Shown here: positions 1 to 8,170 of the stretch, piece after piece
How positions within the stretch are numbered: the first letter of the stretch is position 1
How the letters are laid out: every line of letters starts with the position of its first letter
Origin: Acidobacteriota bacterium
GTDB taxonomy: Bacteria > Acidobacteriota > Blastocatellia > RBC074
DNA length: 46,878 nucleotides
Assembly (NCBI GenBank): GCA_016789605.1
Contig: JAEUQO010000360.1
Location: forward strand, 1 to 46,878
Reading direction: 5' to 3'
Notes under the pieces: generated by a model
The model's input: only the letters and a program-made list of their open reading frames with translations
What the model was told of the DNA's origin: nothing
Databases searched by the model: none
Program-made: the position numbers and the translations under genes

Positions 1-1178
1 CCGACCATAAAGCCTGAAACGTCCTGCACGAACAGCAACGGCGTGCCGTGCCGGTTACAGGTTTCGATGAAGTAGGCCGTTTTTTCCGCGCTCTCGGTGT
101 AAATGATGCCGCCGAATTTGGGCGGCTTGCCCGGATTGGGAATCAGTCCGCGATTGTTGGCGATCAGGCCGACACTGATGCCGCCGATGCGCGCGTGTCC
201 GACGATCATCTCCTGGGCGAAATCCGCCTGAAATTCGTCAAAGCTGTCTTTGTCCAACAGACAGTTGAGCATCTGGCGTGCGTCGTAGGGCGCGCGATGA
301 TCCGACGGCAGCAGGTCATACAAATCCGTGCTTGGGTGAGCCGGTTCCTGCGCCTTGCCAATGGCGACGCGCGTTGACGGCGGGGCAGGCAGTTGCGCGA
401 CCAAGGCGCGAATTTGTTGCAGGCAGCTTTCGTCGTTTTTGGCGCGGTAATGCGCGACGCCCGAAACGGCGTTGTGCATTTTGGCTCCGCCCAGGGTTTC
501 GCCATCTACTTTTTGGCCGGTTGCGCCTTTGACCAGATTGGGGCCGCCCAGTCCCATGAACGAAGTGCCTTCGACCATCAAAATGACATCTGACAAGGCG
601 GGCAGATACGCGCCGCCTGCGACGCATTGCCCCATCACGGCGGCAATCTGCGGCACTTTCAAATAGCGGCGCATGATCGAGTTGTAATAGAAAATGCGCG
701 CCGCGCCGTATTGGCCAGGGAAGACGCCGCCTTGATACGGCAAATTCACGCCCGCGGAATCCACCAAATAAATGATCGGCGTGCGGCAACGCATGGCGAT
801 TTCCTGGGCGCGCAGCATTTTCTTGATGGTTTCCGGCCACCACGAACCGGCTTTGACGGTGGCGTCGTTGGCGACAATGACGACTTCACGACCGGCGATT
901 ACGCCAAAGCCCGTGACCACACCGGCAGCAGGCGCTTGCCCGTCATATTCGTCATAGGCGATCAACAAACCGACTTCCTGAAAGTGCGTACCGGGATCAA
1001 GCAACCGCGCGATGCGTTCGCGGGCGGTCAGCTTTCCCTGACTGTGCTGGCGCGCGATTTTGTCGGGGCCGCCGCCTTGGCGCAGGCGTTCTTCCAGCGT
1101 GCGCAATTCGGCCACCAGAGTGGCCAGTTTCTGCGGTTGCGCCGTTTCCGCAGGCGTTTCCTGTTTCGACCGCTTCAT
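1..1178 (-). CDS. Acyl-CoA carboxylase carboxyltransferase (beta) subunit, 3' end cut by window edge
   Basis: The frame opens at ATG 1178 and runs off the left edge with no stop, so about 392 N-terminal residues are visible. It belongs to the carboxyltransferase subunits of biotin-dependent acyl-CoA carboxylases, which move CO2 from carboxybiotin to an acyl-CoA in the cytoplasm. Visible motifs are GGAYLPALSD (from about residue 188), GGPNLVKGATG, LGGAKMHNAVSG, YTESAEKTAYFIE and VQDVSGFMVG at the edge. The spacing and the last two motifs resemble methylcrotonyl-CoA carboxylase beta more than propionyl-CoA carboxylase, but the substrate cannot be fixed. The biotin carboxylase subunit is not in the window and may lie to the left. 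The start lies 16 bp after the stop of the HEXXH protein gene, so the two may be co-transcribed. Confidence 0.9.
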   Translation of the reverse strand, partial: MKRSKQETPAETAQPQKLATLVAELRTLEERLRQGGGPDKIARQHSQGKLTARERIARLLDPGTHFQEVGLLIAYDEYDGQAPAAGVVTGFGVIAGREVVIVANDATVKAGSWWPETIKKMLRAQEIAMRCRTPIIYLVDSAGVNLPYQGGVFPGQYGAARIFYYNSIMRRYLKVPQIAAVMGQCVAGGAYLPALSDVILMVEGTSFMGLGGPNLVKGATGQKVDGETLGGAKMHNAVSGVAHYRAKNDESCLQQIRALVAQLPAPPSTRVAIGKAQEPAHPSTDLYDLLPSDHRAPYDARQMLNCLLDKDSFDEFQADFAQEMIVGHARIGGISVGLIANNRGLIPNPGKPPKFGGIIYTESAEKTAYFIETCNRHGTPLLFVQDVSGFMV

Positions 1179-1194
1179 AATCCGATTCAGTTTC

Positions 1195-2520
1195 CTATTT
1201 TTCCCAAAGACGCTCTTGCAATTTGCCGGCGGCGGTTTGTTTGTCGAGCGGCAAGCCTTCGATGATCAAAACCGCATTGCCGCGCAATTGCAGCGTCGTG
1301 ATGCCTTCCGGCGTTTGCAGCGCGTGGGTGTCTTCGTTTTTGGTTGCGATTGGTTTGGCGTCGGGATAGCGCTTGGTTGTGCGTGCCGTATACGCGCGGA
1401 AAAACTCCGCCGCGTCCTGCGCGGTGTCCCAATTGGTCAAATGCGTCAGCAACAATTGTCCCGTCTTCGGATTTTCATAGAGCGCGAATTGATCGCCGCC
1501 CCACCCCGCCGCCGCTTTGCGCGCTTCGTTTTTGTTGATGTATTCGCTCAGGATCAGGTAATAGCCAAATTCGCCGTTGACGTCGGCATCCAGGCGTTTC
1601 CAGTCTGCCCCGAGTTGCGCTGCCACATCCGGCAGCTGAATTTTGCTAGGCAATTCCTTGGCCAGATATTTTTCGATGTGCAGGATTTGTTCGGTGGATT
1701 GCGGCAAATCGGTAAAGGCTTGCGAGACTGCCGCCCAGCCTTTTTTCTTGAGTAAGTCCTGGGCAAAGGCTGCGCCATACAGATAGGGGAAGATCAGCGA
1801 TTCGCGCAGGGCGTTGGGCGCAGAAGCCAGCACCTTTTGCCCTTCGCCGCTGGTCAGCGACGCCATTTGGTCGGCCATGCTGCTCAAGGATGGCAAGCGC
1901 GTCACATCCGCGCCCATCGGTTTGAGCATGAAGTTATACATGATGCAGGTGGCGTCGCCTTCGATCAGGGCGTGGATGGCCATTTCGCGGTCGCTGTCGC
2001 CGTGGGGCCAGTCTTCAAACCGGCGCAAATTGAAATGCTGATCTTGCAGTGCGTGTTGCAGTTCGTGCGCCATCACCGGACGCTGTTGCGCCAGATCGTT
2101 CCAGTCGGCAATGAAGAGTTCCCTGGATTTGGGACGATAAAACCCGGCGACCTGTTCGGTCAGCAACTGGATCGTGAATTCGCGATAGCGGAAGTCTTTG
2201 GGCGCAAGTCCGAACGCAATCAGCGATTTTTGCGAGGCTTCGATTTCGGCGGGTTTGCTGGATTCCTCGAAGTTGCGGATGATCTCCTGTTCGATTTCGG
2301 CGCGTGATTTAGCTCCGCTTTTGACCGGACTGAGAATCGCCAGACCGCGCATTTTGCTGACTTCGGCCAGAATTTCTTCGGTGGCGGCCAGGACTTTGGC
2401 GGTTTTGGCCGGGTCGGCGACCGGGGCCGCGACATTGGGTTGGCGTGCGGGTTGTTGCGCGACCGGCGCAACCTGGAACAACAGCAGCAACAGCGCCGCT
2501 GAGAACATCCGTTTTGACAT
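1195..2520 (-). CDS. Secreted HEXXH metallopeptidase-like protein
   Basis: This is a protein of 441 residues with an N-terminal signal peptide (hydrophobic stretch ALLLLLFQVAPVA, residues 9-21). HELQH at residues 152-156 and EGDAT with Glu187 about 30 residues on have the arrangement of a gluzincin zinc site: two His, a catalytic Glu and a distal Glu. ATG 2520 was chosen because an AGGAG lies just upstream in the transcript and the signal peptide begins there; an in-frame start exists at 2562 but adds an unlikely leader. The rest of the protein matches no family I can name. The role is probably in the periplasm or at the envelope, with substrate unknown. It precedes the acyl-CoA carboxylase gene by 16 bp, but I see no functional link. 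Confidence 0.75.
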   Translation of the reverse strand: MSKRMFSAALLLLLFQVAPVAQQPARQPNVAAPVADPAKTAKVLAATEEILAEVSKMRGLAILSPVKSGAKSRAEIEQEIIRNFEESSKPAEIEASQKSLIAFGLAPKDFRYREFTIQLLTEQVAGFYRPKSRELFIADWNDLAQQRPVMAHELQHALQDQHFNLRRFEDWPHGDSDREMAIHALIEGDATCIMYNFMLKPMGADVTRLPSLSSMADQMASLTSGEGQKVLASAPNALRESLIFPYLYGAAFAQDLLKKKGWAAVSQAFTDLPQSTEQILHIEKYLAKELPSKIQLPDVAAQLGADWKRLDADVNGEFGYYLILSEYINKNEARKAAAGWGGDQFALYENPKTGQLLLTHLTNWDTAQDAAEFFRAYTARTTKRYPDAKPIATKNEDTHALQTPEGITTLQLRGNAVLIIEGLPLDKQTAAGKLQERLWEK

Positions 2521-2599
2521 GCAGACTCCTTTCACGGTAAACAACGCCGCGCAATGTATCATTCAGGCAAAGCCTTGCAAACCGAAAACTCCGGAGCTT

Positions 2600-3046
2600 A
2601 TGAGCGAAACAGAACAGCATGATTGGAGCGAGACACGCGTGCGCGTGCGCTATGCCGAAACGGATCAGGCGGGCATGGTCTATCACTCGAACTACTTGAT
2701 CTGGTTTGAAGTCGGACGCGTCGAACTCTGCCGCGCTTACGGTTTCAATTATCGCGAGATGGAAACCGAAGCCGATGCTTACCTGCCCGTGACCGAATGT
2801 CGCGTCCGCTATCGCATTCCGGCCAAATACGATGAGGAACTGGTGATTCGCTCCAAAGTCATCGAACTGCGCAGCCGCGCCATCAAATTCGCGTATGAAG
2901 TTCGCCGGATGAGCGACGATATGTTGCTGGCCGAAGGCGAAACGCACCACATTGTCATGAATAGCCAGGGGCGTGCGCGTGCATTTCCGTCTGAATATGC
3001 CGAATTGATGAAAGGCGGAAACGCCTCTGCCAAGACTTCTTCCTAA
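2600..3046 (+). CDS. YbgC/4HBT-family acyl-CoA thioesterase
   Basis: This is a 148-residue single-domain hotdog protein. RVRYAETDQAGMVYHSNYL near residue 14 is the classic 4-hydroxybenzoyl-CoA thioesterase (YbgC-type) signature, with the catalytic Asp in ETDQAG. FEVGRVELCRAYG and the strand pattern that follows also fit the family, and the length is typical (about 130-150). Members hydrolyse acyl-CoA thioesters in the cytoplasm; E. coli YbgC is linked to the Tol-Pal region, but no tol genes are seen here. ATG 2600 has CCGGAG a few bases upstream. The longer frame from 2198 overlaps the divergent peptidase gene and is not credible. Transcription diverges from that peptidase (start 2520), leaving 79 bp for two promoters. 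Confidence 0.88.
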   Translation: MSETEQHDWSETRVRVRYAETDQAGMVYHSNYLIWFEVGRVELCRAYGFNYREMETEADAYLPVTECRVRYRIPAKYDEELVIRSKVIELRSRAIKFAYEVRRMSDDMLLAEGETHHIVMNSQGRARAFPSEYAELMKGGNASAKTSS

Positions 3047-3181
3047 CCACGATCCGCAAGAAAAAGGCGCAGAACCACTGCTCCTTTTTCTTTCTTTGCT
3101 ACCGTTCAGAAGCGCCAGCCAAAATTTTTAGCGCGGCTGACGGGATTCCACTGCTGGTGCCGTAAGCATTACCAAGAAGAA

Positions 3182-3225
3182 GGCAAACAAAAAGGCGAGT
3201 CGTACGACTCGCCTTTTTGTTTGCC
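3182..3225. terminator. 44-bp perfect palindrome, bidirectional terminator
   Basis: The two 22-base arms are perfectly complementary around a centre between 3203 and 3204 (GTCGTACGAC at the core). A run of A in the left arm mirrors a run of T in the right, so on either strand the GC-rich part is followed by about five U residues. It lies between the convergent thioesterase gene (ends 3046) and the small membrane protein gene (ends 3236), which fits a shared rho-independent terminator. Confidence 0.85.
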
Positions 3226-3235
3226 CATAACTGGT

Positions 3236-3580
3236 TTAGCCCCACTTCTGAATTGTGAACCTTCCTACGAGACAAAAAAGCGCCAGGAAAACCAGCGTGC
3301 GATTGATTGCCAGATAACGAGGGTCATACAAGGCGGCTAATCTGTTCAAGTTCGTCGTCTGTACCGTTCCACCTTCATCTAGGTAAGTGCATCGTGACAG
3401 ATGGGTATATGGCTTTTTCTGATTCCAAGGCAGTGCAGCGGCAGGTTGGAACGTCCCCTGCCGCCCTAATTTCGCGCACAACGGTTTGGCCCAAAACTCA
3501 CTCGTCACTGCGTAAATGACTGTGGTGAGCGCGAGCGCAACAATTGCAGCAAACAGCAATGCGAACAAACTGCGGATCAT
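3236..3580 (-). CDS. Small membrane protein, unknown function
   Basis: This is a 114-residue protein with one hydrophobic segment near the N-terminus (about residues 5-23, LFALLFAAIVALALTTVIY) and a second close to the C-terminus (TLVFLALFCLVG). The loop between carries two Cys residues (in PLCAKLG and SRCTYLD) and is probably periplasmic. ATG 3580 has a strong AGGAGG directly upstream in the transcript, so I prefer it to the start five codons earlier at 3595. I recognise no family. The bidirectional terminator lies 10 bp beyond its stop. The upstream SPFH and NfeD genes are on the same strand and end 44 bp before its start, so shared transcription is possible. Confidence 0.6.
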   Translation of the reverse strand: MIRSLFALLFAAIVALALTTVIYAVTSEFWAKPLCAKLGRQGTFQPAAALPWNQKKPYTHLSRCTYLDEGGTVQTTNLNRLAALYDPRYLAINRTLVFLALFCLVGRFTIQKWG

Positions 3581-3624
3581 AGCTCCTCCTTCCAAACAAA
3601 GAAGCTGTTTGCGCAGGCTTTATT

Positions 3625-4623
3625 TCAAACGCCCTGTCTGAGACGAGGGGATTCTACTGGCACGCGCGTTTCAATTTGTTCTCCGAACACTTCCTTAAAG
3701 GCTCCGATGCTGGAAAGCACGCTGCTGGTTTCGACCGGCATGAAAACCACCTTGGCGTTGTTTGAACGCGACATTTCGCGCAACGATTCGATGTATTTCA
3801 TCATGATCAGATACTGCGCCGGATTGCCTTGTCCGCCGGTGATGCCGTCGGCGATGCGGCGAATGGATTCGGCTTCGGCGGTGGCGGCAGTCAGGCGGGC
3901 TTCGGCAGCGCCCTGCGCTTGCAGAATGGCGGCCTGTTTTTCGCCTTCGGCACGTGTGATGGCGGCTTGTTTTTCGCCTTCGGCGCGCATGATGGCGGCT
4001 TGTTTTTCGCCTTCAGCCTGCAACACGGTTGCGCGACGATTCCGTTCGGCAGTCATCTGCTTTTCCATCGTGATACGCACGTCTTCGGGCGGGTTGATAT
4101 TTTTCAGTTCGACGCGTGTGACTTTGACGCCCCATTTGTGGGTGGCGTCGTCGAGGATGCCGCGCAATTTGCTGTTGATCGTATCGCGCGAACTCAGCGC
4201 GTGATCCAGATCGAGTTCGCCGATGACGTTGCGCATGGCGGTAATCGTCAATTGAATGATGCCGCCAACCAGATCGTTGACTTCATACACGGCTTTGAGC
4301 GGATCGGTGATCTGCCAATAGATGACCGAATCCACCATGATCGTCACGTTGTCACGCGTAATAACCGGTTGCGGCAACAGATCGGTGAATTGTTCGCGCA
4401 GGTCAATTTGCGTCAGGCCGGGACGCATGCCCGACCAATAAATGCTGCGCGGGCGGTCGAGAAACGGCGTGATAATGTTGAGTCCGCTGGCGGCCAGCCG
4501 GTCAAACTTGCCCAGCCGTTCGATGATCAGCACATTGGCCTGGGGGACGATGCGAATCGCCTTGGCGGCGATGATCAACACCAGAACAGCCAGAAATAAC
4601 GCCGGGATGAGCAGCAGTTCCAT
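3625..4623 (-). CDS. SPFH/band 7 domain protein (stomatin/QmcA-like)
   Basis: This is a 332-residue protein with an N-terminal membrane anchor (residues 2-20) followed by an SPFH domain (VPQANVLIIERLGKF, then TRDNVTIMVDSVIYWQITDP and NVIGELDLDHALSSRD). A charged helical region follows, then a conserved tail (VVFMPVETSS). Proteins of this type form large membrane-bound oligomers and are usually paired with an NfeD protein, as here: the nfeD-like gene lies 103 bp upstream on the same strand. ATG 4623 is preceded by AGGAG and begins at the anchor; the frame is open to 4785 but that extension lacks hydrophobic character and overlaps the NfeD gene. Residues 202-234 contain three 11-residue repeats. 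A role in membrane quality control or microdomains is inferred from the family. Confidence 0.9.
   Translation of the reverse strand: MELLLIPALFLAVLVLIIAAKAIRIVPQANVLIIERLGKFDRLAASGLNIITPFLDRPRSIYWSGMRPGLTQIDLREQFTDLLPQPVITRDNVTIMVDSVIYWQITDPLKAVYEVNDLVGGIIQLTITAMRNVIGELDLDHALSSRDTINSKLRGILDDATHKWGVKVTRVELKNINPPEDVRITMEKQMTAERNRRATVLQAEGEKQAAIMRAEGEKQAAITRAEGEKQAAILQAQGAAEARLTAATAEAESIRRIADGITGGQGNPAQYLIMMKYIESLREMSRSNNAKVVFMPVETSSVLSSIGAFKEVFGEQIETRVPVESPRLRQGV
3922..4020 (-). repeat. Three 33-bp in-frame tandem repeats in the SPFH gene
   Basis: Three consecutive 33-bp units (3988-4020, 3955-3987, 3922-3954) encode near-identical 11-residue blocks of the form (Q/R)AEGEKQAAIx. The periodicity of 11 suits a right-handed hendecad coiled coil, as in the stalk of SPFH oligomers. 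The near identity at DNA level suggests recent slippage or recombination. Confidence 0.8.
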
Positions 4624-4726
4624 ATCTCTCTCCTGAAAGTTGCCGCGCCCAATTTGCAGGCGCGACAGGGTTAGCGGTAAGACCTCGTAAGAAGACTCTG
4701 ACAACCTAGAAAGAGGCGGCGGGCAG

Positions 4727-5218
4727 TTATATTTCCTCGGAATTTTGGCTAAAAAGCGGCGCGGGGCGCAGCGAGCGGCGGACATATACCGTGTTGCCTT
4801 CGACGCGTTCGATGGCGACAGGCTCGCCTTCTTGCAAGGGGGCCTCGCCTTCGGTCGGCAGGGCAGTCCAGACAGAACCGTAAATTTTTACCGCACCTTG
4901 ATGCAGCGGCCCGCGACTGGCTTCGACGACCGTGCCAAGCTGGCCAATCATCGTTTCCACACCAGTCTTGAATTCGTCGGCGTGGAGCGAACGCGGCAGG
5001 AATTTTTCGAGAATGGTGCGCGAGGCAATGACCAGCGCTACCGACACGACCACAAATGCGATGATCTGGATGACCAGGCTTTGCACGCCGATCAGCGCCA
5101 GCAGCGCAGCCACCAAGGCTCCCACTCCAAACCACAGCAACACGAAGCCGGGCGTGAAGACTTCGGCGACGGCGAAAACGGCGGCAATGATCAGCCAGAC
5201 AAGCCAGATGTATGACAT
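4727..5218 (-). CDS. NfeD-family membrane protein
   Basis: This is a 163-residue short NfeD protein with about three N-terminal membrane segments (WLVWLIIAAVFAVAEVFTPG, then VLLWFGVGALVAALLALIG and VIQIIAFVVVSVALVIA). A C-terminal OB-fold-like domain follows, with the typical MIGQLGTVVEA start and GEPVAIERVEGNTVYVR strands. The short form lacks the ClpP-like protease domain of long NfeD proteins. Members partner with stomatin/SPFH proteins, and the SPFH gene follows here on the same strand. The ATG at 5218 starts directly with the first membrane segment. Acting in the inner membrane is inferred from topology. Confidence 0.9.
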   Translation of the reverse strand: MSYIWLVWLIIAAVFAVAEVFTPGFVLLWFGVGALVAALLALIGVQSLVIQIIAFVVVSVALVIASRTILEKFLPRSLHADEFKTGVETMIGQLGTVVEASRGPLHQGAVKIYGSVWTALPTEGEAPLQEGEPVAIERVEGNTVYVRRSLRPAPLFSQNSEEI

Positions 5219-5529
5219 ATGTTTTGGGCGGCGCGGGCAGACCCACTCGCATTCCTGTGCGCTGACAGGTGTTGTAGACAGGTAATGGTGAAATAAGATT
5301 ACTTGTGCGAATTCAGCTGCATGCTATGCCAGTCGACGAAACCTAGGCAAGACGGCTGCCAAGTAAGTTGATGCCGTTCAAAAATTTTCCCGGTTTCAAT
5401 CTGCCGTTCTTTGCTTTAGTATGCCGCCCGTTACCTTGAGGCAGGCCTATCAGTCCAACTCCCTTCGCCTGCCGTTGCGCGAATCGTTAGCATCCGTCAG
5501 CTTCTTTTCACATTGGGAGGTGTCGAACC
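5219..5529. other. Divergent intergenic region, nothing firm
   Basis: This 311-bp gap separates the divergent nfeD-like and protease genes and must hold promoters for both. The best plus-strand candidate, TTCAAT and TAGTAT 16 bp apart near 5395-5425, is a poor match to sigma-70. I see no strong palindrome, repeat, riboswitch or small gene. Confidence 0.4.
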
Positions 5530-7191
5530 GTGAGAACTTCGTGGTTGCGTCGTCTGTTCTTTGTGCTCGTCTTGAGCCTGAGCATCTGTTTGGTCAGCAG
5601 TGTTGCCGTGTTGCGTTTGCAAGCCGTCACGCAGCAAAAACTGGCCGAAGACAAACTTGCGCGTGATTACGTCCAGGCGATGGAACTGGTGCGCGAGAAT
5701 TACGTCGAAACCGTCGAATACGAGGGGCTGACCAATTCTGCCGTGCAAGGCATGTTGCGCACGCTCGATCCACATTCCAATTACTACGACCGCAAAGCCT
5801 TTGAAGAAATGCGGCTGGAACAGCGCAGCCAGTATTATGGCATTGGCGCTTCGATCCAGGGTCGGATGCAAGGCGTTTACATCATCGAACCGTTCAAAGA
5901 TACACCTGCCGCACGCGCCGGGTTACGGTACGGCGATCAAATCATTGCCGTGGACGACAAGAGCGCGGAAAAGTGGGATTCGGACAAAGTGCGCGATCAT
6001 TTGCGCGGCGAGCTTGGCACGGAAGTCAAAGTTACCGTGCGCCGTGCCGGTGCCGAACAACCGATTACGGTGACGCTGGAACGCGCCGCCGTTGACCTGC
6101 CTTCGATCTCTGGCACCTATCTGGTTAAACCTGGCGTCGGGTATATCGCGCTTTCGCGAGGGTTTCATTCGACCACCAGTGATGAATTGACGACTGCGAT
6201 TACCTGGCTGAAACAGCAAGGCATGAATTCGCTGGTGCTGGATTTGCGCGGCAACCCGGGCGGATTTTTGGATCAGGCGATTCGTGTGGCGGACAAATTT
6301 TTGCAGCGCGGGCAAACGATTGTTTCGGTGCACGGACGCGACGGACAAAGCAACGATAAGGATTGGCCGGCGGAATCCGGCGCGCCAGAAAACTTTCCGC
6401 TGGTTGTGCTGATTGACGACGGTTCGGCGTCAGCGTCAGAGATCGTGGCGGGCGCGATTCAGGACCACGACCGCGGTTTGATCATCGGCGAACCGAGTTT
6501 TGGTAAAGGCCTGGTGCAAACCATTTACCCTTTGCGCGAAGGCGCAGGGTTGACCCTTACCACGGCGCGCTATCTGACACCCAGCGGTCGGTTGATTCAA
6601 CGTGATTATTCCAACGGATCGAGTTACGAATATCACTTCCGCCGCGACGTGAACGGCGACAAAAAAGAGCAGCCCAAACCCAAAAATGACATGCGTCGCA
6701 CGGACCTGGGCCGTACGGTTTATGGCGGCGGCGGCATCGAACCCGACATCAAAGTCGAAGACACCTTGCTCAACAACGTGCAAGGGACAATCTGGACGAC
6801 CGGCTTGTTTCTCTTTGTGCGTGAATTGATGGCCGGACGTGTGGTGGGCGCGTCGCAATTCAAACGCGATGTCACCGAATTTGATCATCAACCGCAAGCC
6901 AACGAGTTTCAGGTGACAGACGAGGTGCTCAAAGCCTATCGTGCTTTTATGAGCGATTTCGTGGCCAAAACGCCGGAAGTCGGTTTGACGATGAAACAGG
7001 TTGACGAACAGATGGAATTTGCCCGTAAGAAAATTCGCGAAGAAGCTTTGAGCGCGGCTTACGGCATAGATACGCAACGCCGTATGACCGCCGATTGGGA
7101 TGCGCAATTGCAACGAGCGGTCGCCGAATTACCGCAATCGGCGCAGTTGGCTGAACGCGCGCGCCGTTCCTGGCGTACCTCGAAAAAGTAG
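5530..7191 (+). CDS. C-terminal processing peptidase (S41 family, PDZ)
   Basis: This is a 553-residue secreted or membrane-anchored serine protease. It begins at GTG 5530 behind GGGAGG, with a hydrophobic signal or anchor at residues 8-27. A PDZ domain follows (GIGASIQGRMQGVYIIEPF, then PAARAGLRYGDQIIAVD), and then the S41 core with LDLRGNPGG. The catalytic pair is Ser301 (in GSASASE, residues 298-304) and Lys326 (in SFGKGLVQ), 25 residues apart as in characterised Ctp proteases. The C-terminal 180 residues are an extra helical region containing EPDIKVED. Family members trim or degrade periplasmic proteins. It heads a long plus-strand envelope block, and a hairpin with a T-run follows its stop. 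Confidence 0.93.
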   Translation: MRTSWLRRLFFVLVLSLSICLVSSVAVLRLQAVTQQKLAEDKLARDYVQAMELVRENYVETVEYEGLTNSAVQGMLRTLDPHSNYYDRKAFEEMRLEQRSQYYGIGASIQGRMQGVYIIEPFKDTPAARAGLRYGDQIIAVDDKSAEKWDSDKVRDHLRGELGTEVKVTVRRAGAEQPITVTLERAAVDLPSISGTYLVKPGVGYIALSRGFHSTTSDELTTAITWLKQQGMNSLVLDLRGNPGGFLDQAIRVADKFLQRGQTIVSVHGRDGQSNDKDWPAESGAPENFPLVVLIDDGSASASEIVAGAIQDHDRGLIIGEPSFGKGLVQTIYPLREGAGLTLTTARYLTPSGRLIQRDYSNGSSYEYHFRRDVNGDKKEQPKPKNDMRRTDLGRTVYGGGGIEPDIKVEDTLLNNVQGTIWTTGLFLFVRELMAGRVVGASQFKRDVTEFDHQPQANEFQVTDEVLKAYRAFMSDFVAKTPEVGLTMKQVDEQMEFARKKIREEALSAAYGIDTQRRMTADWDAQLQRAVAELPQSAQLAERARRSWRTSKK

Positions 7192-7219
7192 CGCGGTGGT
7201 GAATCTGGCACTCGAAATC

Positions 7220-7250
7220 GGCGGCTGAAGAACTTTCAGCCGCCATTTTT
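7220..7250 (+). terminator. Intrinsic terminator after the S41 protease gene
   Basis: A perfect 10-bp stem (GGCGGCTGAA with TTCAGCCGCC) has a 5-base loop and is followed by ATTTTT. It lies 29 bp past the protease stop and upstream of the alpha/beta hydrolase start at 7268, so at least part of the downstream block likely has its own promoter or depends on readthrough. Confidence 0.8.
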
Positions 7251-7267
7251 GCGACATACGGTCAGCC

Positions 7268-8158
7268 ATGAAATTGAACCAGGCTTATAGCCGGAAAATT
7301 TTTGTGTTCGTACCACTGCTGGCGGTTTTATTTGCCGCGCTTGGTGTTTGGGGCGCGGGGGCAATTTTGAGTTTGCCCGCTGCGCGCAAAATCGAAAATT
7401 TACCGGGCGGGTTTGCCGTCGAACCAGTCGCGTTTGCCAGTCAATCCGGGGCGACGCTGCGCGGGTGGTTTATCCCCGGACAGCCGGGCGCTGGCATCGT
7501 CATATTGATGCACGGGTATCGCGGTGACAGATCGCAGATGGCTGGCCGCGTGCCGTTTCTGGTGCAGGCCGAATACGGCGTGTTGCTCTTTGATTTTCAG
7601 GCGCACGGCGAAAGCGTCGGCAAACAAATTACGTTGGGATATTTGGAAAGCCTCGATGCGCAAGCTGCCGTTGCTTTTATCAAAGAACGCTATCCCGCGG
7701 AAAAAGTTGGTGTGGTGGGGCTTTCACTGGGCGGTGCGGCGGCGGTATTGGCGACGCCGCCATTGCCGATTGACGCATTGATTTTAGAAATGGTGTATCC
7801 GGACATACACCGGGCGACTGCCAATCGGTTGGCGCGGTATATGGGAAATTGGGCGCGTCCGTTTACGCCGTTGTTGACCTGGCAATTGAAACCGCGGTTA
7901 GGAATTGATGAAAATGCGTTGCGTCCCATTGCGCGCGTCAGCGTTCTTCCCGTGCCAAAGCTGTTCATTGCGGGAGAAAAAGACAGACACACGCCGCTCA
8001 GTGAATCAGCAGAATTGTTCGCTGCGGCGCAGGCGCCCAAAGAATTCTGGGTTGTTCCGGGAGCGCCGCACGGAGATGCGCATCAGATGATGGCGAGTGA
8101 ATATGAACAGCGCGTGTTGGCGTTTTTGGCAAAGCATTTGAGACGATTGAGACGATAA
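7268..8158 (+). CDS. Membrane-anchored alpha/beta hydrolase
   Basis: This is a 296-residue protein with an N-terminal hydrophobic anchor (about residues 11-31), then an alpha/beta hydrolase fold. The oxyanion region is LMHGYRGDRS, the nucleophile elbow is GLSLGG with Ser153, the acid is probably Asp239 (in AGEKDRHTP), and the base is His268 (in PGAPHGDAH). The arrangement resembles bacterial proteins annotated as alpha/beta hydrolases of the BEM46/YqkD kind. The substrate cannot be inferred. The stop lies 12 bp before the next start (8171), so the two genes are probably co-transcribed. Its place between a periplasmic protease and envelope genes, together with the anchor, suggests action at the membrane surface. 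Confidence 0.85.
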   Translation: MKLNQAYSRKIFVFVPLLAVLFAALGVWGAGAILSLPAARKIENLPGGFAVEPVAFASQSGATLRGWFIPGQPGAGIVILMHGYRGDRSQMAGRVPFLVQAEYGVLLFDFQAHGESVGKQITLGYLESLDAQAAVAFIKERYPAEKVGVVGLSLGGAAAVLATPPLPIDALILEMVYPDIHRATANRLARYMGNWARPFTPLLTWQLKPRLGIDENALRPIARVSVLPVPKLFIAGEKDRHTPLSESAELFAAAQAPKEFWVVPGAPHGDAHQMMASEYEQRVLAFLAKHLRRLRR

Positions 8159-8170
8159 ACTTTACTTCTT

